35,897 nucleotides of DNA from Candidatus Bathycorpusculum termitum (GTDB lineage: Archaea; Thermoproteota; Bathyarchaeia; Bathyarchaeales; Bathycorpusculaceae). This document shows, piece by piece, positions 25,760 through 34,391 of the stretch; within the stretch, counting starts at the first letter, position 1; the number at the start of each line of letters is the position of its first letter. The translations under genes and the position numbers were made by a program. Location of the stretch: NCBI GenBank assembly GCA_031254875.1, contig JAIRTW010000053.1:1-35897 (forward strand), given 5' to 3'. The notes under the pieces were generated by a model that had not been told where the DNA came from, searched no databases, and worked only from the letters and a program-made list of their open reading frames with translations.

Positions 25760-26188
25760 ATGAGCACCCCACTAACATTAAGCGCAGAACTCCGCAAAAT
25801 CGTCGAATCCCAAATGAACCAAGTCCTCCACGGCATAGAAACCACCTTCAACCAAATCATAGAAAAACAAAACATCACCCCCACCGAACTCAAAAACGAA
25901 ATCGAAAGCCTCCAAAACACCTTCAACCTCCTCTTCCAAAAATGGAGCCTAGAAATCCTCTACACACTCATTCTAAAAAACACCATAGGCTTTGGGGAAA
26001 TCAAAAAAATCTTAGGAGTCAACTCCCGCACACTCAGCGACAAACTCAAGATGCTCCAAACCCACAACTACATAACCCGCAACGTCACCACCGGCCCGCC
26101 CCTGCGCGTAGAGTACACCTTAACCCCTAAAGGAAAAGACACCGTCCTTTTGGCTCTACCACTACTCTACTATTCAAGCTCAACATAA
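25760..26188 (+). CDS. HxlR-family winged-helix regulator, 142 aa
   Basis: Residues 1-50 are an extra helical N-terminus (heptad-like, possibly for dimer contacts). Residues 55-140 are the HxlR domain: FQKWSLEILYTLILKNTIGF, GEIKKILGVNSRTLSDKL (recognition helix), and the wing VTTGPPLRVEYTLTPKGKD. The usual HxlR Cys near the start of the domain is absent, so it is probably not a thiol or aldehyde sensor of the classic type. The predicted leader is only about 14 nt, with no SD. Divergence from the lipid reductase and palindromes on both starts suggest that it controls that gene and itself. Confidence 0.85.
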   Translation: MSTPLTLSAELRKIVESQMNQVLHGIETTFNQIIEKQNITPTELKNEIESLQNTFNLLFQKWSLEILYTLILKNTIGFGEIKKILGVNSRTLSDKLKMLQTHNYITRNVTTGPPLRVEYTLTPKGKDTVLLALPLLYYSSST

Positions 26189-26348
26189 CCAAACAACCCG
26201 CTTAACTACATACAAGTTTAGGATGACATCACAGTAGAATCTGATTACAGCCAAATACAGACCAAGCAAACACCCAGTCAAACTATACGACGAAGGTATC
26301 GCCGCCAAGCATCCGTCTAGAAAGCTGCAAACCGATAGACACTTGGGT

Positions 26349-26834
26349 CTAGGGACGGTCTCGTTTTAGCTGTTGAGGCAGACTTGTTGATTCTTTTACA
26401 GTCTCAAAGACCATACACGTTAACGTCTTCTCTAGACCTTTGATGCGGCGCAGTTTATCTACAACGAATTTACCGACAGCTTCCACGTTTTGGGCGCGGA
26501 GCTTTACAAGCAGGTCCCAGTCGCCGGTTATAATGTGGACTTCTTGCACTTCGGGGAAACGGGCGATTTCTTCTGCGACGTCTCTTTGGGTTATGGGGAG
26601 TTCATTGTTTTTGCTATAGGAGACTGATGCCAAGATGAAGGCGGCGGTGCCTAGGTTGAGTTTTTCGGGGGAGAGGATAGCGCGGTATTGTTTGATGATG
26701 CCTTGGTCTTCCATGCGTTTGATTTTGGCAAAGACTGTTGTTAGGGGGATGTTGATTTTTTTGGCGATTTGGTTGGCTGTTAGTTTGCTGTTTTCCTGTA
26801 TGAGGGCGAGGATAGCTTGATCTTTTTCGTCCAT
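26349..26834 (-). CDS. Lrp/AsnC-family transcription regulator, 161 aa
   Basis: The start is ATG 26834 (MDEKDQAILALIQENSKLTA), because the longer open frame adds a hydrophobic stretch foreign to the family and lies in the promoter region. Residues 1-60 are the AsnC winged helix (ANQIAKKINIPLTTVFAKIK). Residues 65-140 are the RAM effector domain (TAAFILASVSY, then FPEVQEVHIITGDWDLLVKL). The gene is divergent from an asparagine synthetase gene, with ACATGTTTTA repeats between. This echoes bacterial AsnC next to asnA and supports asparagine or a related amino acid as effector, by inference. Confidence 0.92.
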   Translation of the reverse strand: MDEKDQAILALIQENSKLTANQIAKKINIPLTTVFAKIKRMEDQGIIKQYRAILSPEKLNLGTAAFILASVSYSKNNELPITQRDVAEEIARFPEVQEVHIITGDWDLLVKLRAQNVEAVGKFVVDKLRRIKGLEKTLTCMVFETVKESTSLPQQLKRDRP

Positions 26835-26855
26835 TTTAGTTTCACATATAAATAT

Positions 26856-26919
26856 TACATGTTTTAGGTATAAAAAATATGTAGTTATTGTAAATTGTAC
26901 ATGTTTTATCGTAAAAAAT
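26856..26919. promoter_or_regulatory. Two ACATGTTTTA repeats 42 bp apart (probable Lrp sites)
   Basis: TACATGTTTTA at 26856-26866 and again at 26898-26908, each followed by an A-run (TATAAAAAAT and GTAAAAAAT). The spacing of 42 bp is four helical turns, so both lie on one DNA face, as expected for an Lrp octamer wrapping DNA. Confidence 0.55.
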
Positions 26920-26963
26920 TTATTAACAGCACACCACAAAATTATAGCTAAAAAGGGATTCAT

Positions 26964-27932
26964 ATGCCAGAACAAGAACCAATTGAAATCCCCAAGCCGC
27001 TAGACCAGCTGACGGCCGAGGAAATCATCCGCAAAGCCTGCATAGGCAAAATCATGACCTACACCCTAAAAAGCCTCACCGACACCTACATCAACAAAGG
27101 CTTCCAATGGCTCCTCCCCATAGAGTTGAGCCAAAGCACCGACCCACTGTGGCCTGACCCCGGAGCATCCATAGAGAAACGCATCGAAATCGACATCTAT
27201 GGCAAACCCGTCCGTACCACCACCAGCATGATAATCCACAAACTTGTAGCAACATCCACCGCTTACCCCAAACTGTTCATTCTCGCCCCCAATATCCGTA
27301 TTGAAAAAGCTGAACGCGCCAAAACTGGAAAACACATATACGAATTCACCCAACTAGACTTTGAAATAGTAGACGCCGACTCCAAAGACGTCTTCGCACT
27401 CGTCGAAGAAGCCATAATCACCCTTATTAAAGGCATAAAAAAGAATCTGAAAAAAGAATTAACCACCCTGGGCCGTCTCGAGAGCATAAAAACACCCAAA
27501 GCACCCTTTAAAATCTATGACCGCGCAGACCTCGAAGTCAAATACGGCATAAACGACTGGGAAACAGGCATCATCAACGACATCAAAGAACCTGCATGGA
27601 TCATCAACATCCCACGACAATTCTATGATTTTGAGGATTTTAAAACCGGCAGATGGAACAACTATGATCTGTTTCTGCCCCAATTCGGTGAAGTTCTCTC
27701 AGGCTCCAAACGCGAATACGAATACAAAAAAATCATCAAAAAAATCGAACGCGACCAGGTCAAAAAAGAAAACTATGCCCTCATCACCAAGATGGCAAAA
27801 GACGGCAGATTAAAACCAACCGCAGGTGCAGGCATCGGCATGGAACGCCTCGTCGGATGGCTCACAGGCGTAAAACACATCGCAGAATGTCAGCCTTTCC
27901 CCAGAGTACCAGGAAACGTTAATGAACTCTAG
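26964..27932 (+). CDS. Archaeal asparagine synthetase related to AsnRS (AS-AR / AsnA-like)
   Basis: The 322-residue protein is a class II aminoacyl-tRNA synthetase core without the anticodon-binding domain, the layout of archaeal asparagine synthetases described from Pyrococcus, which make Asn from Asp and ammonia with ATP. Motif 2-like FTQLDFEIVDADSKDVFALV and motif 3 GAGIGMERLVGW (288-299) are visible; DPGASIEKRIEIDIYGKPVR supplies substrate-side residues. ATG 26964 has GGGA 5-6 nt upstream. It is divergent from an Lrp/AsnC regulator and 17 nt upstream of pckG, suggesting one transcript linking oxaloacetate and aspartate-family metabolism. Confidence 0.88.
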   Translation: MPEQEPIEIPKPLDQLTAEEIIRKACIGKIMTYTLKSLTDTYINKGFQWLLPIELSQSTDPLWPDPGASIEKRIEIDIYGKPVRTTTSMIIHKLVATSTAYPKLFILAPNIRIEKAERAKTGKHIYEFTQLDFEIVDADSKDVFALVEEAIITLIKGIKKNLKKELTTLGRLESIKTPKAPFKIYDRADLEVKYGINDWETGIINDIKEPAWIINIPRQFYDFEDFKTGRWNNYDLFLPQFGEVLSGSKREYEYKKIIKKIERDQVKKENYALITKMAKDGRLKPTAGAGIGMERLVGWLTGVKHIAECQPFPRVPGNVNEL

Positions 27933-27949
27933 CATAACTGGTAACGCCT

Positions 27950-29845
27950 ATGAATCCATATTTAGAAGCCTTACAACCCAAACTAAGCCCCTCTGACTAC
28001 AAAAAACTCAGTGCCATAGACAACCCCAACGTGCACGAGTTCATCGCAAAAGAAAGCGACCTCTGCCACCCCGGAAAAATCTTTATCTGCAGCGACAATG
28101 CCGAAGACATCGAATACGTCCGTAAACAAGCCATAGCCGCCGGCGAAGAAAAAGCCATCCTAAACCTAAAAGGACACACCGTACATTTTGACGGGGAACA
28201 AGACCAAGGACGGGACCGCCAGGCAACCAAATACCTTGTTGCCAAAGGCTCCACATTGAGCAAAGCACTCAACCAGATGGACCGCCAAGAAGGTCTTGTA
28301 GAAGTTAGGGGTCTACTTCGGAACAGCATGATCGGCAGAACAATGATTGTACGCTTCATATCTCTGGGTCCAGCTGACTCCAGCTTTACCATACTTGGGC
28401 TACAATGCACCGATTCATGGTATGTTGCACACTCCGAATCACTGCTCTACAGACCTGGTTACAACCAGTTTGTGAAGGCGGGTAATAAAACTGACTTCCT
28501 TAAAGTCGTCCACTCCTCAGGTAAACTCAACAGCGACATGGTCAGTGTGGATTACGCCAAAAAAGCCATCTACATCGACCACATGGACGAAACCATCTAT
28601 AGCGTTAACACACAATACGCAGGTAATAGCGTGGGCTTCAAAAAACTTGCCTTCCGCCTAGCCATCCGCAAAGCCAGCAGTGAAGGCTGGCTAGCAGAAC
28701 ACATGTTACTTATGGGTGTGTTTGGTCCCGGTGGACGCAAAACCTACTTTGCAGGCGCATTCCCCAGTGCATGCGGCAAAACTTCCACCGCCATGTTGCC
28801 CGGCGAAACCATATTAGGTGATGACATAGCCTACATACGCGATGTCGATTCAACCGCCCGTGCAGTTAACGTGGAATCAGGCATATTTGGCATCATACAA
28901 GACGTGAAAGCCAAAGATGATGCCCTAATCTGGAAAGTCATAACTAACCCCGGAGAAATTATATTTAGCAACATCCTTGTGAAAAACGGCAGACCCTACT
29001 GGCTGGGCATGGGTGAAGAGTTACCTAAAGACGGCTTAAACTACACCGGCACATGGTATGAAGGTAAAAAAGACGCCGCAGGAGCTGATGTCCCTGCCGC
29101 TCACAAAAACGCCCGCTACGCAGTAGCCCTAAAAGCGCTTGAAAATGTTGACCCCGAGCTTGACAACCCCGCGGGTGTTGAATTAGGCGGAATCATGTAC
29201 GGTGGACGCGATGCAAAAGCTTACGTTCCGGTCCAGCAGAGTTTTGACTGGGAACACGGCATCATTGCATACGGTGCATCATTGGAAACCGAAACAACAT
29301 TTGCCACCATCGGCAAAGAAGGCGTTCCCGAAATCAACATGATGAGCATCCAGGACTTTATCTCTATTCCTATGGGCAAAAACGTCTCAAACAATTTGGA
29401 TTTTGGACGCAAACTCCAAAAACAACCCATCGTCTTTGGCGTTAACTATTTCCTCTGCGATATAGAAAACGGCAAGTACCTCAACAGTCCCCGAGACAAG
29501 CACATCTGGATCAAATGGATGGAGCTAAGAGTCCACAAAGAAGCAAGCGCATTAGAAACTCCCACCGGATACATACCCAAATACGAAGACCTAAAGAAAC
29601 TTTTCAAAGAAGTCCTCAACAAAGATTATGCTAAAGAAGACTACAACAAACAGTTCACCATTCGCGTCCCCGAAAACCTTGCAAAGATCGAGCGGGTACA
29701 ACGATTCTATCAAGAAAACGTCACAGACACCCCCTTGGAACTCTTTGGCATTCTCTACAAACAACGCCAGCGGCTAATTGAAGCAAAAGAAAAATATGGC
29801 GAATACATTTCTCCGGAATGCTTCGAAAAAGAAGCCACAGCCTAA
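27950..29845 (+). CDS. pckG: Phosphoenolpyruvate carboxykinase (GTP)
   Basis: PckG interconverts oxaloacetate + GTP and PEP + CO2 + GDP. The 631 residues hold FGPGGRKTYFAGAFPSACGK leading into the P-loop FPSACGKTSTAM (271-282) with the reactive Cys275 of the GTP-dependent class, the metal-binding LGDDIAYI (Asp291, Asp292), and GRDAKAYVPVQQSFDWEHGI. The C-terminal NYFLCDIENGKYL and RFYQENV segments are also typical. It probably shares the promoter of the asparagine synthetase gene. An AAAGGG/CCCCTTTT hairpin follows at about 29867-29884. Confidence 0.96.
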   Translation: MNPYLEALQPKLSPSDYKKLSAIDNPNVHEFIAKESDLCHPGKIFICSDNAEDIEYVRKQAIAAGEEKAILNLKGHTVHFDGEQDQGRDRQATKYLVAKGSTLSKALNQMDRQEGLVEVRGLLRNSMIGRTMIVRFISLGPADSSFTILGLQCTDSWYVAHSESLLYRPGYNQFVKAGNKTDFLKVVHSSGKLNSDMVSVDYAKKAIYIDHMDETIYSVNTQYAGNSVGFKKLAFRLAIRKASSEGWLAEHMLLMGVFGPGGRKTYFAGAFPSACGKTSTAMLPGETILGDDIAYIRDVDSTARAVNVESGIFGIIQDVKAKDDALIWKVITNPGEIIFSNILVKNGRPYWLGMGEELPKDGLNYTGTWYEGKKDAAGADVPAAHKNARYAVALKALENVDPELDNPAGVELGGIMYGGRDAKAYVPVQQSFDWEHGIIAYGASLETETTFATIGKEGVPEINMMSIQDFISIPMGKNVSNNLDFGRKLQKQPIVFGVNYFLCDIENGKYLNSPRDKHIWIKWMELRVHKEASALETPTGYIPKYEDLKKLFKEVLNKDYAKEDYNKQFTIRVPENLAKIERVQRFYQENVTDTPLELFGILYKQRQRLIEAKEKYGEYISPECFEKEATA

Positions 29846-29865
29846 TAAGAACAAACCCTAAATCC

Positions 29866-29884
29866 AAAGGGTTTTCCCCTTTTA
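29866..29884 (+). terminator. Hairpin AAAGGG-TTTT-CCCCTTTT after pckG
   Basis: A short stem with a T-rich 3' arm begins about 22 nt after the pckG stop, a fair archaeal terminator for the asparagine synthetase-pckG transcript. Confidence 0.45.
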
Positions 29885-29985
29885 TGGGGTGTATCCTTAA
29901 ATGAAGCAATTCTACAGATAGACAATCCACGACCATTAATTAAAAAATAAAGACCACAAAATCAAAGTAAAGAAAGAACCTGAGG

Positions 29986-30228
29986 GTGAAAAAGCTGAAA
30001 AATAAGGGCTACACATACACGATAAACCTAGCTAATGCTGAAGACGACGGTTCATTTGCATGCCCCAAATGCAACACATCCATCTCTCCTGAGGATGAAA
30101 CAGAAAACAACTATGAAATTATAGACACCAAAATCGTAAACAATGAACTCACAGAACTGGTTCTCACATGCAACAAATGCGGTTGCACCATAAAATTAAT
30201 TGGCTTCCATCAGGACTCTAACGCATAA
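29986..30228 (+). CDS. Small zinc-ribbon protein, 80 aa
   Basis: Two knuckles, FACPKCNTSISPEDE and TCNKCGCTIKLIG, make a four-Cys zinc ribbon separated by a beta-rich insert of about 40 residues. The arrangement resembles transcription-factor-type ribbons, but no specific family is named. The start is probably GTG 29986; the SD-like GAGGG ends right before it, which is too close, so a leaderless or shifted start is possible. It follows pckG by 140 nt, with a hairpin between, and is probably transcribed separately. Confidence 0.7.
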   Translation: MKKLKNKGYTYTINLANAEDDGSFACPKCNTSISPEDETENNYEIIDTKIVNNELTELVLTCNKCGCTIKLIGFHQDSNA

Positions 30229-30324
30229 TAATATCGGCCCCGTCGCCAATTTTCTAATTCTACCACTTTAGCGTTACTCTGGCGTACTTGTTGCTAAAAA
30301 CTTTTCAGAGAACGCATACAGACC

Positions 30325-30792
30325 CTACAGAGTACACCCTTGATGGTCGATTTCTCCGCGGCGGATTCTCGTCGTCGAGATGGACCCATGGTTTTGGGCC
30401 GGAACCATATCCACTACAACAAGCTGTATAGGCGGATAACCAACGGCTTGCCTTTTTTGGTTAATCAACTGCCCCGTTTTCTGGGTTTCCTTGCTTACAA
30501 TCAGGGCGTCTATATCTCTGGCTGAGAGGGTTAATCCATAGGGATCTTTTAGGGATACAATCTGAACGCGTTCAATTAACCCCCGCCCCGCCAAATACGC
30601 TTCAAGCCCTTGGCACCGTTCCTCATAGGAAGCGGTTTTGTGGGATTTACCGATTTGCTGTACAAACTCATCAGAGGTCAAACCGATAATAACTTGTTCT
30701 CCGACTTCAAAGGCTTTGCTTAGAAGCACTTTGTGTCCGCTGTGCAGTTCATCAAAGGTTCCGCCGACGGCAACTTTTTTGTACTGCTTCAT
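30325..30792 (-). CDS. coaD: Phosphopantetheine adenylyltransferase (archaeal type)
   Basis: PPAT transfers AMP to 4'-phosphopantetheine, giving dephospho-CoA. The 155-residue nucleotidyltransferase fold has VAVGGTFDELHSGHKVLLSK with the HxGH motif (HSGH) and the second motif ISTTRIRRGEID (ISSTxIR type). Its start overlaps the stop of the pantoate kinase gene by four bases (ATGA), so translation is coupled. It is the last gene of a CoA operon. Confidence 0.95.
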   Translation of the reverse strand: MKQYKKVAVGGTFDELHSGHKVLLSKAFEVGEQVIIGLTSDEFVQQIGKSHKTASYEERCQGLEAYLAGRGLIERVQIVSLKDPYGLTLSARDIDALIVSKETQKTGQLINQKRQAVGYPPIQLVVVDMVPAQNHGSISTTRIRRGEIDHQGCTL

Positions 30793-31730
30793 TTTACCAA
30801 CCTGACACCCTCAAAATCTATTCGGCTCACTATCACTTGATTTGAAGATAAAGTCTGCTTAAAAACTTCTGCTACCGACGGGACATTCTCTTCAGGTACA
30901 ACCGCATGCACCGCTTCGCCAATCATGTTCTGCGCCGCCCCAACGGCACCGGCTTTTTCTGCTGCTTTGACAAGCTGACAAATGCCCTCAGTAGCGAACC
31001 CCGCATTCTGTGAGAATGCCCAGCATTGTGTCAAAAAATTCTCCAAACTGGGCTCAGCGAAGATAGCCTCAAGAGCCTTTCTGCCATAAACATTGATCCT
31101 TTGCTTTTGCTGAGGCGAAGACAACACCGATTTCTTTGGGATCAACGCTTGATAGTAGCCCACTACCACCATATAATCGGGGTTTAGGGGGATGCGGTCG
31201 ATTTTACAGATACCGGGTGCACCAGGTTCAGTAACTAATACAAGGCCGCCGCTAAAAGTTAGTGAACTCACTGTGCCTAAACCGGTTTGGAGTTGAATTT
31301 CAGCTAAATGGGCAATTGTGCCGATTTGGTTGTAAGTTAAAGGTAAATTCAGGGCTTCTTTGAGGGCTAATCCGGTGGTTAATGCTCCGCCTGCACTGGT
31401 TCCAAAACCCATACCGATAGGAACATCAATTTGATGCTCCACCGTGACAGCGTATTTTTTGGGAACCTGATCGAGAAGTGTTTGGGTTACGTTTTTGGTT
31501 ACTTTAGCCTCTGCAGTTGGCTGATTGTTTATGCTAATTTGGATACTGTTTTCAGAAGCGTTTTCAAGGGTGACTTTGGTGTGGACGCCACATTGAAGCC
31601 CAAAACCACCACCCCTTGCACCCATACGCTGTAAGTCAGTGATCGGGGTACCATCGGGATTAGTGTTGAAAATTTCAAAAAAGCTGGAGATTGCTCCAGG
31701 CGCAAACGCTTTAACAATTTTTTTGGGCAA
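30789..31730 (-). CDS. Pantoate kinase (GHMP family)
   Basis: Archaea phosphorylate pantoate first and then add beta-alanine; this is the GHMP-type kinase for that step. The 313 residues show AFAPGAISSFFEIF at the N-terminus, the ATP-binding GHMP motif VPIGMGFGTSAGGALTTGLA (G-x-G-x-G-x-S-A-G-G), and the C-terminal glycine-rich AVGAAQNMIGEAVHAVV. The start is TTG 31730 with AGGCGG upstream. It overlaps coaD by 4 nt and follows the ECF S component by 23 nt. Phosphopantothenate synthetase is not in the window. Confidence 0.93.
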   Translation of the reverse strand: MPKKIVKAFAPGAISSFFEIFNTNPDGTPITDLQRMGARGGGFGLQCGVHTKVTLENASENSIQISINNQPTAEAKVTKNVTQTLLDQVPKKYAVTVEHQIDVPIGMGFGTSAGGALTTGLALKEALNLPLTYNQIGTIAHLAEIQLQTGLGTVSSLTFSGGLVLVTEPGAPGICKIDRIPLNPDYMVVVGYYQALIPKKSVLSSPQQKQRINVYGRKALEAIFAEPSLENFLTQCWAFSQNAGFATEGICQLVKAAEKAGAVGAAQNMIGEAVHAVVPEENVPSVAEVFKQTLSSNQVIVSRIDFEGVRLVK

Positions 31731-31753
31731 TAGTTCCGCCTTTTTTTAAGGAT

Positions 31754-32488
31754 TTATTTCTGTATTGTAGCGTTGGAAGGGCTATGGGCTATTTTGATTA
31801 TAGGAGGCCCAACTAGCAGAATAAATGGTATTTCTGTGGCGATAGTCCAAACAAAAATGGGTAAAACGTAAATAGCATCTATAGGGGCATCGATTGCTAA
31901 GGTTGATAAGAATAAGGGACTTACAACCCATACTGTTACAGAAAGTAAGAGACTACCAGTGATTTGGCCGACTACGGCCCCTATAGCGTAACTTCGCCAT
32001 TCTTTCCAACGGATAGAAACCACGGCAATAACAACTAAACTTACAATTACGGTTAACACAAATGTAAGTAAAAACGCATCAATTGATACATGAGTCCAAG
32101 TTAACATCTCAGGGAGTAAAATAATTGAAGGAACAAACAGCCCAATAAATGCTAAAGATATGCATGTGAGAGCTTGCTTTAAACTAATGTTTTTAGTGTA
32201 TAGATACCCAATCAGAAAGAACAAAATAAAATTCGGTGGAACACCTGCTACTAAGCTTAAGGGGGCGTTTCCGTGCACCAACATGTCTCGTATGAATATG
32301 CCGATTGCGCCACTTATGCCGCCAACCCATGGACCAAAAAGCGCAGCAAAAACTGCGGGAATGACAACTGCCGGAAGAAGACCTACGCCATAAAAACTTA
32401 TAGAGCCGGTTAAATATCCAAATACTGCATAAAGTGCTGAGCAAATGGATATTACGGCAATATCCTGCGTTGTGAGATTGATTTTCAA
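31754..32488 (-). CDS. ECF transporter S component, possibly for a CoA precursor
   Basis: The 244-residue protein has about six TM helices. The N-terminus (QDIAVISICSALYAVFGYLT) and VVIPAVFAALFGPWVGGISG followed by a short amphipathic loop match the S-component fold, in which helices 1-3 carry small side chains for docking on EcfT. It is the first gene of an operon with pantoate kinase and PPAT, which makes pantoate or pantothenate the natural candidate ligand. That is inference from context only. The start is TTG 32488. No EcfA/EcfT is nearby, so a shared energising module is expected elsewhere. Confidence 0.75.
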   Translation of the reverse strand: MKINLTTQDIAVISICSALYAVFGYLTGSISFYGVGLLPAVVIPAVFAALFGPWVGGISGAIGIFIRDMLVHGNAPLSLVAGVPPNFILFFLIGYLYTKNISLKQALTCISLAFIGLFVPSIILLPEMLTWTHVSIDAFLLTFVLTVIVSLVVIAVVSIRWKEWRSYAIGAVVGQITGSLLLSVTVWVVSPLFLSTLAIDAPIDAIYVLPIFVWTIATEIPFILLVGPPIIKIAHSPSNATIQK

Positions 32489-32711
32489 TAGTCAGCCCGT
32501 AAACTTTGAATTTAACTTTCAGAAGCTGTAATCTAAATAAGTATTCCGTATATAACATTTAAACATGAATAGACACGATGTAACCGTTGTCTTGTAGGAC
32601 ATTTTTTCTTTGACTTTGCTGATTTCGGTAAATCAAAAACACAAAATAGATAAATTAAAAAGGGATTAAAAAGAAAAGCGGAAAAATAGTGTGTTCTTGC
32701 CTTTGAAGTTT

Positions 32712-32864
32712 TTATGTAGAGCTTTTTGCCCCACTCTTAGCTGGCTTCATTGGTTCCTGACAGCAGGTCAATGTGCATGTTTCGTCGCATTCACAGGGAC
32801 TTTCGACGATAACCACAAGACCACAGTCTTCACATTCATAGGTATCATTTTTCTTTTTTACCAA
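32712..32864 (-). CDS. Small Cys-rich metal-binding protein, 50 aa
   Basis: From TTG 32864 the frame reads VKKKNDTYECEDCGLVVIVE, then SPCECDETCTLTCCQEPMKP. The C-x-x-C-G start resembles rubredoxin/desulforedoxin-type knuckles, and CCQEPM is typical of small desulforedoxin-like proteins; eight Cys in 50 residues point to a metal or redox role. GGTGAG lies about 5 nt before the TTG, which supports translation. The gene is too short for standard gene calls but is well formed. It stands alone, 220 nt upstream of the ECF gene. Confidence 0.78.
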   Translation of the reverse strand: MVKKKNDTYECEDCGLVVIVESPCECDETCTLTCCQEPMKPAKSGAKSST

Positions 32865-33022
32865 AAACTCACCTTCTAAAAACAGTTCTACTAAATAGAA
32901 TGTTAATTAAAAATATAAAATTTCTGGGCCAGATCACTGTTTGCCTGTAGAAAAAATAAGGCCGCGAAAAGAATTGTGTTTTGCATGGGGGACGCAATAA
33001 AGGATAAACCAGCACAAGACGG

Positions 33023-33655
33023 TTAGTTTAAATGCAGAAATCGTTTGAACCATTCTGTTGAGTATTTAGCGGCTTCTTGGAGTTTACCGGATTCCTCAAA
33101 GAGGCGGATAGCGTTGGGGATGATAATGAGTTTGTTTTTATTAGTCATTTGCCTTTGGGTTGATGTTGAGTTGGATGCCTTCTTCAGCCCAGCCGCCATC
33201 ATACGAAGTTTGGGGTTTAACTTGTTGGAGGCAGTCTCCTGCAAGGTAGGTCTGCCGCCCCTTGAAACCACTACGGCAATGGTATCGGGTAGTTTTGCAG
33301 TTGCAATCAGCGCCGCGGCCGCCCAGTACTCGCGCCAAAGTAGTCCAGTTTGAGTTTCTGGGTTTGAGGGTTACTTTGCAACCACTCTGTTGCCCCGATA
33401 GGCGTTCTGTGAGCAGAGAAATATTGAAGCGATATTCCGCAGTTAGTGTATCTTCATCTTCTCATGTGAGGTTAATAAATCGAAAAGAAGCGTTTCCATT
33501 GAAGCTTGTTAAATTCTTGGGCAACATACTGGTTTCGGGGGCTAAAGCGACTGCTTCCGTTGCCATGTGCAAACACCACAATCCCTTGACGTTGAGGGTA
33601 AAAATAAGTCGCTCTCAACTTTTATGTTGCCGATGAGGTTTTTAGGGCTTATGTG
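33023..33655 (-). pseudogene. Alpha/beta-hydrolase (dienelactone hydrolase-like) pseudogene
   Basis: Read in the minus direction, successive frames spell a whole hydrolase: IKVESDLFLP, QGIVVFAHGNGSSRFSPRNQ, LLFDLLT, DEDTLTAEYRFNISLLTERL, IGATEWLQSNPQ, DYFGASTG (G-x-S-x-G nucleophile elbow), AALIATAKLPDTIAVVVSRG, LQQVKPQT and GIQLN, then KNKLIIIPNAIRLFEESGKL ending EWFKRFL. At least five frame changes are needed and no start codon remains. It lies just behind a phosphoribosyltransferase gene; these two families are often adjacent or fused. The last 41 codons could still be translated, but there is no reason to think they fold. Confidence 0.8.
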
Positions 33656-33667
33656 GTGCTTGTCAGG

Positions 33668-34342
33668 CTATGTTGCCTCTGCAGTTTGGGTGAATTGTTT
33701 TTTTCTGTTTTCTTTAAGCAGGGCTATGACTTCTTGGTCGCTGGTTTGGTTGAAGTTGCTGTAGAATTGTCCGATTGCTTGGAAAAGATCCGGTGTGTAG
33801 AGACATATGACACGGTCTGCTTGCGGTTTTAGTTCCTGTATGGTTGAGGGGGGTCCAACGGGAATTGCGAGGGTTACGGTTGTGGCTCCTTTGTTTTTGA
33901 CTGAGGATAAAGCGGCTTTCATCGTAGAGCCTGTTGCTATGCCATCATCGACGAGGATAACGTGCAGTCCAGCTATATCACGTCTGGGCATGTCTTGGCG
34001 GTACATTTTTAGTCTGCGTTTAATCTCTTTTTTCTGCCGTTCGCTTTCCGTTTGGATATATTCGTCGGTTATATTTAGGTAGTTGATTATGTTATGGTCA
34101 AGGACTGTAGTGCCATCTTCAGTTATGGCACCTATGGCAAATTCAGGGTTACCGGGTGCACCCAGCTTATGGGGAATAATCACATCCAGCATCAGGTTTA
34201 GCGCATCCGCGATTTGGTAGCCGATGACTACCCCGCCACGTGGAACCGCCAAAACCATGCCGTTTTTGCCTCTAAAATCTGTTAATGCCGCCGCTAAACG
34301 TTTGCCGGCATCTATGCGGTCACTAAAATAAGCCATGTTCAT
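33668..34342 (-). CDS. Phosphoribosyltransferase, type I
   Basis: The 224 residues contain VILVDDGIATGSTMKAAL, the 13-residue PRPP-binding motif with its acidic pair, and VLAVPRGGVVIGYQIADAL, the PRGG loop of this subfamily. IPHKLGAPGNPEFAIGAITE is the next conserved block. These proteins are often annotated only as predicted phosphoribosyltransferases, and the base or acceptor is unknown. ATG 34342 or ATG 34336 may be used. A TATA-like CTTTTATATCC (minus strand, 34381-34391) is upstream. Its partner hydrolase has decayed, so any joint function is probably lost or reduced. Confidence 0.9.
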   Translation of the reverse strand: MNMAYFSDRIDAGKRLAAALTDFRGKNGMVLAVPRGGVVIGYQIADALNLMLDVIIPHKLGAPGNPEFAIGAITEDGTTVLDHNIINYLNITDEYIQTESERQKKEIKRRLKMYRQDMPRRDIAGLHVILVDDGIATGSTMKAALSSVKNKGATTVTLAIPVGPPSTIQELKPQADRVICLYTPDLFQAIGQFYSNFNQTSDQEVIALLKENRKKQFTQTAEAT

Positions 34343-34380
34343 ATCTCAAAAACTACCTGCTAATGATAAAGGAGGGTTGG

Positions 34381-34391
34381 ATATAAAAGGC
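34381..34391 (-). promoter_or_regulatory. TATA box of the phosphoribosyltransferase gene
   Basis: CTTTTATATCC on the minus strand predicts a start about 15-20 nt before ATG 34342. The rest of 34392-34674 holds no gene; TATAAAAG at about 34630 serves the next gene rightward. Confidence 0.5.

Noticed and set aside
33045-33764. Several plus-strand open frames
   Set aside because: They are shadows of the minus-strand hydrolase pseudogene and phosphoribosyltransferase.
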